64,000 nucleotides of DNA from an uncultured Bacteroidales bacterium (GCA_902765485.1 CACWZZ010000005.1:84428-148427); one strand, 5' to 3'. Counted from the stretch's first letter, positions 1 to 8,046 are shown. Numbers and translations are program-made. The notes: generated from the letters alone by a model not told the origin.

Positions 1-239
1 TTGTGGTCAATGCCGAATGGCCGGAGTGCGACGAGGCGTACCTCGTAGAGGACACACAAAAGTATCCTGTCCAGTTCAACGGCAAGGTGCGTTTCACGCT
101 TGAGTGCCCGAAGGACACCCCGAAAGACGAGGTTGAGAAACTCGTCCTCGCTCACGAAGACACCGCCAAATACCTCGCCGGCAACACGCCCAAGAAAGTC
201 ATCGTTGTGCCCGGCAGGATTGTCAACATTGTGATGTAA
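1..239 (+). CDS. leuS: Leucyl-tRNA synthetase, C-terminal fragment (cut by window edge)
   Basis: Only the last ~79 residues are present; the reading frame (codons from position 3) is open to the left edge, so the start lies outside. The segment carries the small C-terminal domain of bacterial LeuRS, with an early NAEWPECDEAYL stretch, a QFNGKVRFTLECP strand and the typical ending KKVIVVPGRIVNIV. LeuRS charges tRNA-Leu in the cytoplasm, and this end domain contacts the tRNA elbow. The stop at 237-239 is followed after 3 nt by a truncated Fic gene, so the region just downstream of leuS has been rearranged. Confidence 0.9.
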   Translation, partial: VVNAEWPECDEAYLVEDTQKYPVQFNGKVRFTLECPKDTPKDEVEKLVLAHEDTAKYLAGNTPKKVIVVPGRIVNIVM

Positions 240-242
240 AGA

Positions 243-722
243 ATGGCAAAGAACGCGCGACTTGGTGTCAATAACTCACCGCAATACTTGGAGCGTTTTT
301 TCCGCAACTTGCTGCTAGGCGAACAAATGCCGCTGCATAACAGAGATCTGCATATATCAAACAAGGACGTTCAAAACGCGGAGACCGAACAAGTACCGAA
401 CAAGCGCAGGACAAGTACAGGACAAGCACAGGACAAGTTTGGGACAAGCAATCCAATAAACGCAGAAAATCAGCTATATACGGAAGACGAGAACACCATT
501 CGTTTGGTTCAGACTATGGGGGTTGAGAAACTATCTATTAAGGAAATAATGGCGGCTATAGGGCTTAAAGGTAGAGATAATTTTTTGAATTTATACCTCA
601 ATCCCGCCATAGAGAACGGCTTTGTGCGTCTGCTTTATCCCGACAGTCCTCGCCACCCTCGCCAGAAATACCTGCTGACGGTGAAAGGAATGATGCTGTT
701 AAATCAGTTATCGAACAAATAA
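243..722 (+). pseudogene. Fic-family protein, C-terminal part only (truncated)
   Basis: The 159 residues match the C-terminal part of Bacteroidales Fic/DOC proteins. A helix reading YLERFFRNLLLGEQ and NRDLHIS, which normally directly follows the Fic active-site core, is followed by a low-complexity linker (residues 45-75). Then comes a winged-helix module (IKEIMAAIGLKGRDNFLN ... KYLLTVKG, about residues 98-150). The catalytic HPFxxGNGR-type loop and all sequence before it are missing; resemblance starts at about residue 6. Loss of the AMPylation core means this cannot act as a Fic enzyme. It begins 3 nt after leuS, so a deletion junction here is likely. A stand-alone DNA-binding role is possible but unproven. 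Confidence 0.7.
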
Positions 723-739
723 CCTCAAATATGAGATAA

Positions 740-823
740 CTAAATAACATTGCGCGTGACGGTCAAGTGCTTGTTCAAACCGACAATAACACTTATACCC
801 TCACCGGCGCAGAGGTAAAGTAA
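740..823 (+). pseudogene. Orphan C-terminal tail motif of a secreted protein
   Basis: A short open stretch encodes RDGQVLVQTDNNTYTLTG followed by AEVK and a stop. It has no start codon and no upstream domain. The same pattern (DGxLyI...xxYnaxGxxv-K/R, stop) ends three secreted proteins in this window, at 17738-19066, 42373-43410 and 44114-46258. It therefore looks like the surviving 3' end of a deleted exported protein. Confidence 0.5.
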
Positions 824-879
824 GGGTATAGCAAAGGTATAGTAACCCTATACAATTATGTGAATGAGTAAATCTGTGA

Positions 880-912
880 ATAGCGGGCAACCATTATTGG
901 CTGCCCGCTAAT
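880..912. terminator. Bidirectional hairpin terminator
   Basis: TAGCGGGCA and TGCCCGCTA form a perfect 9-bp stem with a 12-nt loop. On the - strand it lies just after the protease gene; the + strand side ends in ATCTTTTATA. Confidence 0.7.
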
Positions 913-931
913 CTTTTATAATCGTACATCT

Positions 932-2419
932 CTACTCTGCCAGATTGACGGCGTAGTAGCGGATACGGCCTTGCGGCGTGCAGCCGGTGATGAAGAGGAC
1001 GCGGTCGCGCTCGGAGGCGGAGTTGGCACGACGGACGATGTCATTCAGGTCTTCCTCCGTGCGGACGGAACGGTTGTTGACCTTGAGGATGATGAAGTCC
1101 GCAGGCACACCGGCACTCTTCAGTTTGCCCGCCTTGAGCGACTTGATCTGCAAGCCGTAGTTGATACCCAGGCGCTCTTTCTGCGCATCGGTCAGTTCGG
1201 AGAACGTGGCACCCAAGACAGACGCTTTGTCCTCCGCGGAGATGACACCCGTACCGCCTTCGCGGTTGGTGAGCGTCGCTTGAACGGTCAGCGTCTTGCC
1301 ATCGCGCAGGAGTGTGACGGAGACCACATCGCCCGGACGGTGACGGCCGATATGTTCCTGCAAGTCGGTGCCGGTCTTGACGGCAACACCATCAATGCGC
1401 GTAATCACATCGCCGCTCCGAATTCCGGCTTTCTCCGCCGCGCCATCCGGCACTACGCGCTCCACGTACGCACCTTGTAACGTGCTGAGTTTCTTCTCTT
1501 TCTGCAGTTCGGACGTGATCTCGCGCATCTGCACGCCGAGGATAGCACGCTGCACGATTCCGTACTGGCGGATGTCGCTCACCACCTTCTGCACGATACT
1601 CGTCGGCACCGCAAAACTGTAGCCCGAATAAGAACCTGTCTGCGAGGCGATGGCGGTGTTGATACCCACCAGTTCGCCGCGTGTGTTAACAAGCGCGCCG
1701 CCGGAGTTACCGGGGTTGACGGCCGCATCGGTCTGGATGAACGACTCAATCTTCATCTCCGCGTTGAGGATGTTGATGTTACGCGCCTTGGCGGACACGA
1801 TACCTGCTGTGACGGTCGAAGTGAGGTTGAACGGATTGCCGACGGCGAGCACCCATTCGCCGACGCGCAGGTCGTCCGAATTGCCCATGAGGATCACCGG
1901 CAGACCTGTCTCGTCAATCTTCAGCAGCGCGATGTCCGTGTTCGGGTCAGTGCCAACCAGCGTTGCCGTGTATTCGCGTTTGTCGTTGAGCACAACCTGA
2001 ATCTGGTCCGCGCGGTCGATGACGTGGTTGTTAGTGACGATGTAACCGTCTTCGGAGATGATCACACCCGAACCGGAAGCCTGTTGCGCCGGCATCTCAC
2101 GTTGCTGCCCCGGACGGCCGAAGAAGAACTCAAACAGGTCCATCTGCTGGGACGATACCTGGTTGCGGTACGTGGTCTTGACGTGTACAACGGCATTGAC
2201 AGACAGCTCAGCTGCCTGAGTGAAATCCGTCTCTCCTGCCTGTGGCAGAGAAGCAAAGCGGCTGTAAGCAGCAGGGATTCCGAGGGAATCATTTGAGGAT
2301 TTGAGAATTTGAAGATTTGAAGATTGTAGATTGCCGTATTTCAGCACGGCGAGTGTTGTTCCGGCACTGACTGCTGCGACGAGCAGCCCGATGCCCAAAA
2401 ATCTAAATATCTTTTTCAT
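932..2419 (-). CDS. degP: HtrA/DegP-family periplasmic serine protease
   Basis: 495-residue Do-type protease that degrades or refolds damaged envelope proteins. It has an N-terminal membrane anchor or signal (residues 5-26), a trypsin-like domain with H132 (NNHVID), D162 (NTDIALLK) and S239 (PGNSGG), and two PDZ domains (about 285-375 and 395-490). The start at 2419 was chosen over one 24 nt upstream because MKKIFRF begins a proper signal. Residues 30-44 (NLQSSNLQILKSSND) come from an 8-nt periodic repeat inserted between the anchor and the protease. A sigma-54-like promoter lies upstream. The gene is monocistronic and ends at a hairpin. Confidence 0.93.
   Translation of the reverse strand: MKKIFRFLGIGLLVAAVSAGTTLAVLKYGNLQSSNLQILKSSNDSLGIPAAYSRFASLPQAGETDFTQAAELSVNAVVHVKTTYRNQVSSQQMDLFEFFFGRPGQQREMPAQQASGSGVIISEDGYIVTNNHVIDRADQIQVVLNDKREYTATLVGTDPNTDIALLKIDETGLPVILMGNSDDLRVGEWVLAVGNPFNLTSTVTAGIVSAKARNINILNAEMKIESFIQTDAAVNPGNSGGALVNTRGELVGINTAIASQTGSYSGYSFAVPTSIVQKVVSDIRQYGIVQRAILGVQMREITSELQKEKKLSTLQGAYVERVVPDGAAEKAGIRSGDVITRIDGVAVKTGTDLQEHIGRHRPGDVVSVTLLRDGKTLTVQATLTNREGGTGVISAEDKASVLGATFSELTDAQKERLGINYGLQIKSLKAGKLKSAGVPADFIILKVNNRSVRTEEDLNDIVRRANSASERDRVLFITGCTPQGRIRYYAVNLAE
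2291..2330 (-). repeat. Octanucleotide-period repeat inside degP
   Basis: On the coding strand, degenerate copies of TCAAATCT follow one another about five times. They encode a Q-S/L-S-N-L type peptide just after the membrane anchor. The unit length (8) is not a multiple of 3, yet the stretch is open. Confidence 0.75.
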
Positions 2420-2451
2420 AGTTCCGAATAATTTTAGTTGCACATTCTTGA

Positions 2452-2469
2452 TTGCAAAATCTGTGCCAG
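2452..2469 (-). promoter_or_regulatory. Candidate sigma-54 promoter of degP
   Basis: On the - strand the sequence reads TGGCACAGATTTTGCA. It has GG and GC exactly 10 nt apart, as in the -24/-12 consensus, and sits ~33 nt before the protease start. No TAnnTTTG promoter is seen there. Confidence 0.4.
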
Positions 2470-2477
2470 AAATAGAC

Positions 2478-2489
2478 CGATTATTAAGA
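2478..2489 (+). repeat. Solo copy of the 12-mer CGATTATTAAGA
   Basis: Exact match to the direct repeats that bound the two 117-118 bp elements at 48734-48850 and 60243-60360. Here the word stands alone, possibly as an excision scar or unoccupied site. Confidence 0.5.
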
Positions 2490-2685
2490 TTCGGGCGTTA
2501 GACCAAAACCAGTCTTGGAGCAGCGCAAGGTCAGCGCGACGTCTGCTGATTAAAACGAGGTTGGAACGAGGTTGAAAAGTATATGATTACTAGTCGAGAA
2601 TGTCGGCGTTCATCCAAGCACGTACTGGTTTCCCCCGAAATTACATCCGCGAAATCCTGCAAATGGCAAAATAAAATGAATTTTA

Positions 2686-2718
2686 TTTGCACATTCGGAT
2701 TTTTTGTAGTAATTTTGC
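2686..2718 (+). promoter_or_regulatory. Bacteroidota promoter without an obvious gene
   Basis: TTTGC followed at normal spacing by TAATTTTGC. No + strand gene follows before the tRNA on the other strand. A short transcript ending near 2806, at the hairpin shared with the tRNA terminator, is conceivable. An 11-nt near-duplication (acgaggttg...) lies upstream at 2554-2576. Confidence 0.45.
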
Positions 2719-2781
2719 AAGCAAAATTGCAACGTGCTATTTGAAAGAATGAGAAAAGGGAATAAGGACGGGGCAGAAAAC

Positions 2782-2806
2782 AAAAAAGAGAGCCGAAACT
2801 CTCTTT
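2782..2806 (-). terminator. Rho-independent terminator of tRNA-Lys
   Basis: On the - strand AAAGAGAG and CTCTCTTT form an 8-bp stem with a 6-nt loop, followed by TTTT. It begins 4 nt past the tRNA 3' end. Confidence 0.8.
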
Positions 2807-2809
2807 CTG

Positions 2810-2882
2810 TGAACCAGCTGGGGCTCGAACCCAGGACCCCATCCTTAAAAGGGATGTGCTCTACCTGCTGAGCTACTGATTC
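2810..2882 (-). tRNA. tRNA-Lys (anticodon TTT)
   Basis: 73-nt cloverleaf on the - strand. The acceptor stem is GAATCAG/CTGGTTC with discriminator A. The D arm is AGCTCAGCAGGTAGAGC, the anticodon stem CATCC/GGATG with loop CTTTTAA (anticodon TTT), and the T arm CTGGG-TTCGAGC-CCCAG. CCA is not encoded. It has its own promoter (2940-2973) and terminator (2782-2806), so it is a single-gene transcript. Confidence 0.96.
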
Positions 2883-2939
2883 TTATCTCGGCTCAAGAGC
2901 CTCGAACGATTATTTCAACGCCTTTTCTCAAAAGCGGGT

Positions 2940-2973
2940 GCAAAGGTACTGCTTTTTTTTGACATGACCAAAT
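2940..2973 (-). promoter_or_regulatory. Promoter of tRNA-Lys
   Basis: On the - strand ATTTGG, an A-rich spacer ending AAAAAAAAGCAG, then TACCTTTGC. It is ~60 nt upstream of the tRNA 5' end. The spacer matches the one seen at many promoters in this window. Confidence 0.8.
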
Positions 2974-3029
2974 ATTTTTTGATTTTTTTTACAAAAAACG
3001 ACATTTTAAGGCATTTTTGCCAATAAAAT

Positions 3030-4415
3030 ATGGAAATTCAACTATTAAATAAGCGCAGAGAGACGTCAAACGTCCAAGTCGGCAACATTTTTATCGGGTC
3101 CGACTACCCTATTCGTATTCAGACGATGGCGAACACTTCGACCAACGATATTGACGGTTCCGTGGAGCAAGCGAGACGTTGTATTGAAGCCGGAGCAGAG
3201 TTGCTGCGATTCACCACGCAAGGCCTGCGCGAAGTGGAGTCTCTCAAAGAGATTCACGCGCAAGTGCTGACGGCTGTTCCGCTGGTGGCGGATGTACATT
3301 TTAATTCCGAAGTGGCAGACGCCGCAGCGGAGGTGGTAGAGGCTGTACGGGTTAATCCGGGCAATTACAGTAAGGATCCGACCAAATTGGAGGAGCGTTT
3401 TGTTCACCTGCTGCAGATATGCAAGGCGCACGGAACGGCTATCCGTATCGGGGTCAATCATGGTTCATTGAGCGAACGGATGATGGACCAGTACGGCGAC
3501 ACGCCGCGAGGAATGGTGGAGAGCGTCATGGAGTTCCTGCGGATTGCTATGCGCGAAGCATTCCATGAGATTGTCATTTCCGTCAAGGCATCCAACACAC
3601 GCGTCATGGTGGAGACCGTGCGGTTACTGGTGAAGCAGATGGACAAAGAAGGAATGGCTTTTCCGCTGCATCTGGGCGTGACGGAAGCCGGCGAAGGCGA
3701 AGACGGACGTATAAAATCGGCTGTGGGAATCGGTGCGCTGCTGGCTGACGGCATCGGTGACACGATTCGCGTGAGCCTCAGCGAAGCGCCGGAAAACGAG
3801 ATACCTGTAGCGCGCCAGTTAGTAGATTATTTCGCGGATGAAGAGTCGGTGCGCTACGATGGTTCGGTGCGAGCGGAAGTGCTGGATAATATCGGCGGTT
3901 ATGCCGAGGTGCGCTATTCGTCGATGGAGGAAGACTGGGAGCTCTTCTGCCTGCAAGCCGCAGCGGAATGCGGACGGTTGCTGTGGGATTACAACGCGCA
4001 GGAGCTGACGCTCGTCAATCCGCATTTCTCCGAGAGCCGACTCAATTTCCTGAGCAAGGACATCTTGCAAGCCGCGCGCGTGCGTATATATAAAACGGAG
4101 TATATCTCCTGCCCGGGCTGCGGGCGAACGATGTTTGACCTGCAAAAGACGGTTGCGGAAGTTAAAGAAGCTGTCAGCCATCAGCCATCAGCAGTCAGTC
4201 AAGGTCTGAAGATCGCTGTGATGGGCTGTATTGTGAACGGACCGGGTGAGATGGCGGACGCCGATTACGGTTATGTGGGCGCAGGTCGTGACCGTGTGAG
4301 TCTCTACCGCGGCAAAGAGTGTGTGCTGAAGAATATCCCGCAGGAAGAAGCGGTGGAGCAGTTGTTGAAGTTGATTGCATCTGACCGAGGCACATCTCTC
4401 TCCACCGACCGATGA
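3030..4415 (+). CDS. ispG: 4-hydroxy-3-methylbut-2-enyl diphosphate synthase (flavodoxin/ferredoxin)
   Basis: 461-residue IspG/GcpE. It makes HMBPP from MEcPP in the MEP isoprenoid pathway, using a 4Fe-4S cluster. The N-terminal TIM barrel (PIRIQTMANTST ... VADVHFN ... RVNPGN) and C-terminal cluster domain (CPGCGRT and GCIVNGPGEMADADYG) are clear. Bacteroidota enzymes, as I recall them, are ~600 residues with a large middle insert; here only ~100 residues lie between the halves. Residues 381-391 (VSHQPSAVSQ) are an in-frame heptanucleotide repeat placed between the two Cys motifs. The last ~11 residues (ending LSTDR) come from another repeat that runs over the stop codon. Confidence 0.95.
   Translation: MEIQLLNKRRETSNVQVGNIFIGSDYPIRIQTMANTSTNDIDGSVEQARRCIEAGAELLRFTTQGLREVESLKEIHAQVLTAVPLVADVHFNSEVADAAAEVVEAVRVNPGNYSKDPTKLEERFVHLLQICKAHGTAIRIGVNHGSLSERMMDQYGDTPRGMVESVMEFLRIAMREAFHEIVISVKASNTRVMVETVRLLVKQMDKEGMAFPLHLGVTEAGEGEDGRIKSAVGIGALLADGIGDTIRVSLSEAPENEIPVARQLVDYFADEESVRYDGSVRAEVLDNIGGYAEVRYSSMEEDWELFCLQAAAECGRLLWDYNAQELTLVNPHFSESRLNFLSKDILQAARVRIYKTEYISCPGCGRTMFDLQKTVAEVKEAVSHQPSAVSQGLKIAVMGCIVNGPGEMADADYGYVGAGRDRVSLYRGKECVLKNIPQEEAVEQLLKLIASDRGTSLSTDR
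4171..4200 (+). repeat. (CAGCCRT)n heptamer repeat inside ispG
   Basis: Consecutive units CAGCCAT, CAGCCAT, CAGCAGT, CAG in frame with ispG, encoding SHQPSAVSQ. It belongs to the same family as the inserts at 6706, 7617, 7849, 10537, 31690 and 50448. Confidence 0.85.
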
Positions 4416-4456
4416 CCGACCGATGACCGACTCACAACCGAGCCAAGACCGAGACA
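4382..4456 (+). repeat. ACCGA-rich periodic repeat across the ispG stop
   Basis: Runs of ACCGACCGATG and ACCGAG words with CACAACCGAG. A near copy lies at 57552-57590. The repeat supplies the final IspG residues and its stop codon. Confidence 0.75.
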
Positions 4457-4512
4457 AGAAAAATGGTATAGCACAGGAAGAAGTATACACTGCAAGGACA
4501 AGAGGTCAAGTA

Positions 4513-4550
4513 AAGTGACTAGGTGACGATGTACGATGTACAAAGTGAGC
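4513..4550 (+). repeat. AAGTGAC/GATGTAC word repeat
   Basis: Degenerate 8-9 nt words (aagtgac, taggtgac, gatgtac, gatgtac, aaagtgag) between ispG and pfp. Related to the words at 6541-6575 and, in reverse complement, at 44140-44172. Confidence 0.6.
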
Positions 4551-4583
4551 AGGCAGGCACAGATTGAATTGCCCGCCTGTTTG
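4550..4583 (+). terminator. Probable terminator after ispG
   Basis: CAGGCAGGC and GCCCGCCTG pair with one mismatch around a 12-nt loop and run into TTTGCATT. The following ~190 nt before the pfp promoter hold no gene I can see. Confidence 0.45.
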
Positions 4584-4775
4584 CATTATAGGCGAATCTA
4601 ATAATCGGGCACATTAGGCGGAGGGGGTTAGGTACTCCACTATTGTTCTGATTGTACTTTTCTTAGGACGTTGTCGGGACATGATCCCGTGATGGTCATG
4701 TTCTAATCTGTATATTCGTACGGAAAACGATTATTACCAAATAGTAGAAAAGTAGCAGAAAATCGCCCTTTCTCT

Positions 4776-4807
4776 TGCATATATCAAAAAAAAGCAGTAA
4801 ATTTGCA
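4776..4807 (+). promoter_or_regulatory. Promoter of pfp
   Basis: TTGCATATATCA, A-tract, GCAG, then TAAATTTGC. The leader to the pfp start is ~80 nt and contains a short ATCGTTAA duplication near 4853-4870. Confidence 0.85.
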
Positions 4808-4886
4808 GGCAAATTTGGTTTGAAGCACATGCAACACCCGAATTTATATATCATCGTTAAATCGTTAAAATAAAAATACTAATCTT

Positions 4887-6539
4887 ATGCAAAAAAGTCC
4901 ATTACAAATTGCGCGTCAGAGCTATCAGCCGAAAATGCCGGTAGCATTGCAGGGCGCGGTACGCCTGGTAGAAGGCGAGAAGACACAGTCCGTAGCAGAC
5001 CAAGAAGAGATCAAAAAACTCTTCCCGAACACGTACGGTATGCCGGTCATTACGTTTGAGCCAGCAGAAGGTCAACCTCAACATTCAGAGCCGTTCAATG
5101 TGGGTGTTATCCTCTCGGGCGGTCAAGCTCCCGGTGGTCACAACGTCATCAGCGGTCTGTACGACGGTCTGAAGGCTCTCAATCCGAACAACAAACTGTA
5201 TGGTTTCCTCGGTGGTCCTTCGGGTCTGATTGACGGCAAGTATCAAGAGTTGACAGGCGAAATCATCGACGAATACCGCAACACCGGCGGCTTCGACATC
5301 ATCGGTTCCGGTCGTACCAAACTGGAAGAGACTTGGCAGTTCGACAATGGTATCGAGATCTGCAAACAATTGGGAATCAAGGCAGTAGTGATCATCGGTG
5401 GTGATGATTCGAACACCAACGCTTGCGTTTTGGCAGAGTATTATCTGCAAAAGAAATGCGGTATTCAGGTGATCGGTTGCCCGAAGACCATTGACGGTGA
5501 CCTAAAGAACGAGATGATTGAGACTTCGTTCGGTTTCGACACCGCTTGTAAGGTTTATAGCGAGTTGATCGGTAACATTCAGCGCGACGCGAACAGCGCG
5601 AAGAAATACTGGCACTTCATCCGTCTGATGGGTCGTAGCGCCAGCCATATTGCGCTGGAGTGCGCTCTCCAGAGCCAGCCGAATATCTGCCTGATTTCCG
5701 AAGAGGTAGAGGCAAAAAACATGACCCTGAACGACATCGTAGAGGACATCGTGAAGGTGATCGTAGCCCGTGCCAATGCAGGTCTCAACTTCGGTACTAT
5801 CCTCATTCCGGAAGGACTGATTGAGTTCATCCCGGCGATGCGTGTGCTGATTCAGGAGCTGAACGACCTGTTGGCAAGCAACGAGGAGTTCGCTTCGCTG
5901 GAAGGCGACGACGCAAAGCGCGAGTACGTGAAATCCATGCTGACTCCGGCTTCGTGCGAGCTGTACCGCTCTCTGCCGAAAGGTATAGCACGTCAGCTGA
6001 CGCTCGACCGCGACCCGCACGGAAACGTGATGGTGAGCCAGATCGAGACCGAGAAACTGCTGATTGAGATGGTTCAGAAGCGTCTGGCAGTGCTCAAAGC
6101 CAACGGCGAGTACAAAGGTAAGTTCTCTGCGCTGAACCACTTCTTCGGTTACGAAGGTCGTTGCGCTATCCCGTCGAACTTCGATGCAGACTACTGCTAT
6201 TCGATCGGTGTGAACGCAACTCATCTGATCGCTGCCGGCAAGACGGGTTACATGTCGCTGGTTCGCAATCTGACCAAACCGGCTGCTGAGTGGATCGCCG
6301 GCGGTGTGCCTATCACGATGATGATGAACATGGAGAAGCGTAACGGTAAGATGAAACCGGTTATCCAGAAAGCTCTGGTGGACCTCAACGGCAAACCGTT
6401 CCAGTATCTGGTGGCTCACCGCGAGGACTGGGCAGATCCCGAGACCAGCTACATCTACCCGGGTCCGATCCAGTACTACGGTCCGACCGAGGTTTGCGAC
6501 CAGCCGACAAGAACATTGTTGCTGGAGAGAGGAAAATAA
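4887..6539 (+). CDS. pfp: Diphosphate--fructose-6-phosphate 1-phosphotransferase
   Basis: 550-residue PPi-dependent phosphofructokinase of the long plant/Bacteroidota type. It reversibly phosphorylates fructose-6-phosphate in glycolysis using PPi rather than ATP. The glycine-rich [14 protein letters not shown] loop (about residues 75-90), GGDDSN (~171-176, the second Asp marking PPi use), catalytic [10 protein letters not shown] (~200-209) and [11 protein letters not shown] substrate loop are present. C-terminal [19 protein letters not shown] and GYMSLVRNL are also typical. It has its own promoter. The start follows the promoter and a long leader. The next gene begins 44 nt after the stop, beyond a short repeat, so the two may be co-transcribed. 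Confidence 0.96.
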   Translation: MQKSPLQIARQSYQPKMPVALQGAVRLVEGEKTQSVADQEEIKKLFPNTYGMPVITFEPAEGQPQHSEPFNVGVILSGGQAPGGHNVISGLYDGLKALNPNNKLYGFLGGPSGLIDGKYQELTGEIIDEYRNTGGFDIIGSGRTKLEETWQFDNGIEICKQLGIKAVVIIGGDDSNTNACVLAEYYLQKKCGIQVIGCPKTIDGDLKNEMIETSFGFDTACKVYSELIGNIQRDANSAKKYWHFIRLMGRSASHIALECALQSQPNICLISEEVEAKNMTLNDIVEDIVKVIVARANAGLNFGTILIPEGLIEFIPAMRVLIQELNDLLASNEEFASLEGDDAKREYVKSMLTPASCELYRSLPKGIARQLTLDRDPHGNVMVSQIETEKLLIEMVQKRLAVLKANGEYKGKFSALNHFFGYEGRCAIPSNFDADYCYSIGVNATHLIAAGKTGYMSLVRNLTKPAAEWIAGGVPITMMMNMEKRNGKMKPVIQKALVDLNGKPFQYLVAHREDWADPETSYIYPGPIQYYGPTEVCDQPTRTLLLERGK

Positions 6540-6540
6540 A

Positions 6541-6575
6541 TTTAAGTGACCAAGTGACCAAGTACCAAGTACAAA
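6541..6575 (+). repeat. AAGTGACC octamer repeat
   Basis: AAGTGACC, AAGTGACC, AAGTACC, AAGTAC in tandem directly after the pfp stop and before the next start. Its reverse complement reappears in the signal-peptide codons of the PL9-like gene at 44140. Confidence 0.8.
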
Positions 6576-6583
6576 GGAGTGTT

Positions 6584-7174
6584 TTGGGGCTACTCCTAAT
6601 GGTAATCAGCATGACCCTGTCCGCACAAGATTTTTCTGCGGACAGGGGCTTGTTTGAAGCCTATCAGCGCGAGGACATGAGCGTGTGGGAGGAGTATCTG
6701 GGAAACCGTCAGCCGTCAGCCGTCAGCCATCAGATGTTGATTTACGAGTACGGATATTGCGGATATATCGTGGCGGAGGCAAAGAAAGAGGGCAAGGAAG
6801 CATTGCTGCCGAAAGCCAAGCGGTACGTGCAACAATTCCGTAGCGACGTAGAAGCAGCGAAAGGATCCTTACCGGCAGGACATTACGAGATGTATATGTC
6901 AGCCGTCATGGTCTATGAAATGCGGCTTCATATTGCCATTCGCCCTATCAAAGCAATGTCGCTGGCGAAAGAGGCAACCAAATTAGCACCCAAAGATCCG
7001 CTGGTATTGGCGTATTACGGCACGTCGCTCTATTACGCTCCGGCTCCCTTTGGGAGTAAGAAAGAAGCGTTGCAGTATTTCAAGCAAGCCAAAGAGCTGT
7101 TCCAAGGTCCGCAATGGGAGTATTGCTGGGTGCGCAAGGCAACGGAGATGTATATTAGGGGAATGGAGAAGTGA
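6584..7174 (+). CDS. Exported hypothetical protein (TPR-like helices)
   Basis: About 196 residues if translation starts at TTG 6584, which follows AAAGGAG at 6572-6578; ATG 6599 is the alternative. The beginning (GLLLMVISMTLSAQ then DFSAD) looks like a signal peptide cut after Ala-Gln. The body is all helical with repeated K/A-rich segments (KAMSLAKEATKLAPKDPLVL ... ALQYFKQAKELF), resembling tetratricopeptide pairs. Residues RQPSAVSHQ at 6706-6733 are a heptamer-repeat insert. The stop overlaps the following thioesterase gene by 4 nt, so they are probably co-transcribed. I do not recognise a specific function. Confidence 0.7.
   Translation: MGLLLMVISMTLSAQDFSADRGLFEAYQREDMSVWEEYLGNRQPSAVSHQMLIYEYGYCGYIVAEAKKEGKEALLPKAKRYVQQFRSDVEAAKGSLPAGHYEMYMSAVMVYEMRLHIAIRPIKAMSLAKEATKLAPKDPLVLAYYGTSLYYAPAPFGSKKEALQYFKQAKELFQGPQWEYCWVRKATEMYIRGMEK
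6706..6733 (+). repeat. (CAGCCRT)n repeat in the exported protein gene
   Basis: CGT then CAGCCGT, CAGCCGT, CAGCCAT, CAG, read as RQPSAVSHQ. Confidence 0.85.
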
Positions 7175-8016
7175 GAATGAATTATACTCATAAATATTCG
7201 ATTACGGCGGCGGATATGGACACACGGTATCGGATGACGCCAAACGCTGCGCTGCTGTATTATCAGGATTGCTGGGCTCGGTTCATGGCGTGTTTGCACC
7301 TTGCCGCATTTGATATGGTGAAGGTGAACCGGATGTGGGTGATCACTGAGTTCAACGCTTTTTTCGAAGAAGAGACCGCGTTGTGGTCGGAGGAGATAGA
7401 GGTGGAAGTGTGGAACAGCGAGTTATCGGCTTTGCGGCTGTATGCGGAGTTCCGTTTCCGCCGTCCGGACGGGAAAGAGGTAGCGCACGGCTATGGCTGC
7501 TGGACGCTGCTGGACACCGAAGCACACCGTTTAGCACCGCTGACTCCTTTTGCGGAGCAGATTCCGGTGGTAGCCGAAATGACGACGGAGAGCCATAAGA
7601 AGATGCGGTTTGCTAAGCCGTCAGAAATCAGCCATCAGCCGTCAGAGGGCAGCCTTCAGATACCGGAGATCAAGCATCGAGTGAATCCGATCAATTTGGA
7701 TTTCAACGGTCATGTAAACAATCGGACCTATCTGTCGATTGCGATGCAGCAGGCAGACGAGGCTTTTCTGGATGCGCACGCCATCCGTCGGATTGCGATT
7801 CATTGGCTGCGGGAGACGTTCCTCGGCGACACGCTGACGTGCCAATATAAGCCGTCAGAAGTCAGCCATCAGCCGTCGAAGAGCAGCAATCAACAGGCAT
7901 TGGGAGTGCTTGCTAATCTGACGCGCGAAGACGGAGAGTTATCTGCGCAGATCTATACGGAGTGGGCGCCTCGCACGATAGCGACGGACATTGCTGCACA
8001 AGCTCCCAGAGATTGA
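7171..8016 (+). CDS. Acyl-ACP thioesterase
   Basis: 281-residue double-hotdog thioesterase of the FatA/plant-like family. It releases fatty acids from acyl carrier protein. The first hotdog starts with YSITAADMDTRYRMTPNAALLYYQD and includes WVITEFNAFF. The second carries NPINLDFNGHVNNRTYLSIAMQ, whose N-x-H pattern is the active-site signature. Two heptamer-repeat inserts lie in the protein. Residues ~149-161 (KPSEISHQPSEGS) join the two hotdogs, and residues ~227-243 (KPSEVSHQPSKSS) sit in the second domain just before LGVLANL. Both fall where loops would be expected. The start overlaps the preceding gene by 4 nt. Confidence 0.9.
   Translation: MRMNYTHKYSITAADMDTRYRMTPNAALLYYQDCWARFMACLHLAAFDMVKVNRMWVITEFNAFFEEETALWSEEIEVEVWNSELSALRLYAEFRFRRPDGKEVAHGYGCWTLLDTEAHRLAPLTPFAEQIPVVAEMTTESHKKMRFAKPSEISHQPSEGSLQIPEIKHRVNPINLDFNGHVNNRTYLSIAMQQADEAFLDAHAIRRIAIHWLRETFLGDTLTCQYKPSEVSHQPSKSSNQQALGVLANLTREDGELSAQIYTEWAPRTIATDIAAQAPRD
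7617..7652 (+). repeat. (CAGCCRT)n repeat, thioesterase insert 1
   Basis: CCGTCAGAAATCAGCCATCAG-type words in frame, linking the two hotdog domains. Confidence 0.8.
7849..7898 (+). repeat. (CAGCCRT)n repeat, thioesterase insert 2
   Basis: CCGTCAG AAGTCAG CCATCAG CCGTCGA followed by degenerate AGCAG words. Same orientation and same peptide pattern as insert 1. Confidence 0.8.
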
Positions 8017-8046
8017 TTTTCCGAGTGGCAGAAAGAAGACGTTTAT

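Noticed and set aside
824-850. GGGTATAG / CCCTATAC as a hairpin
   Set aside because: The two words are not reverse complements of each other, so no stem forms.
5502-6419. 305-codon open frame antisense to pfp
   Set aside because: It mirrors pfp codon structure, has no recognisable domain and no promoter. It is a shadow of the GC-rich coding strand, as are similar long antisense frames opposite clpB, galK, the SusC gene and the ABC-F gene.
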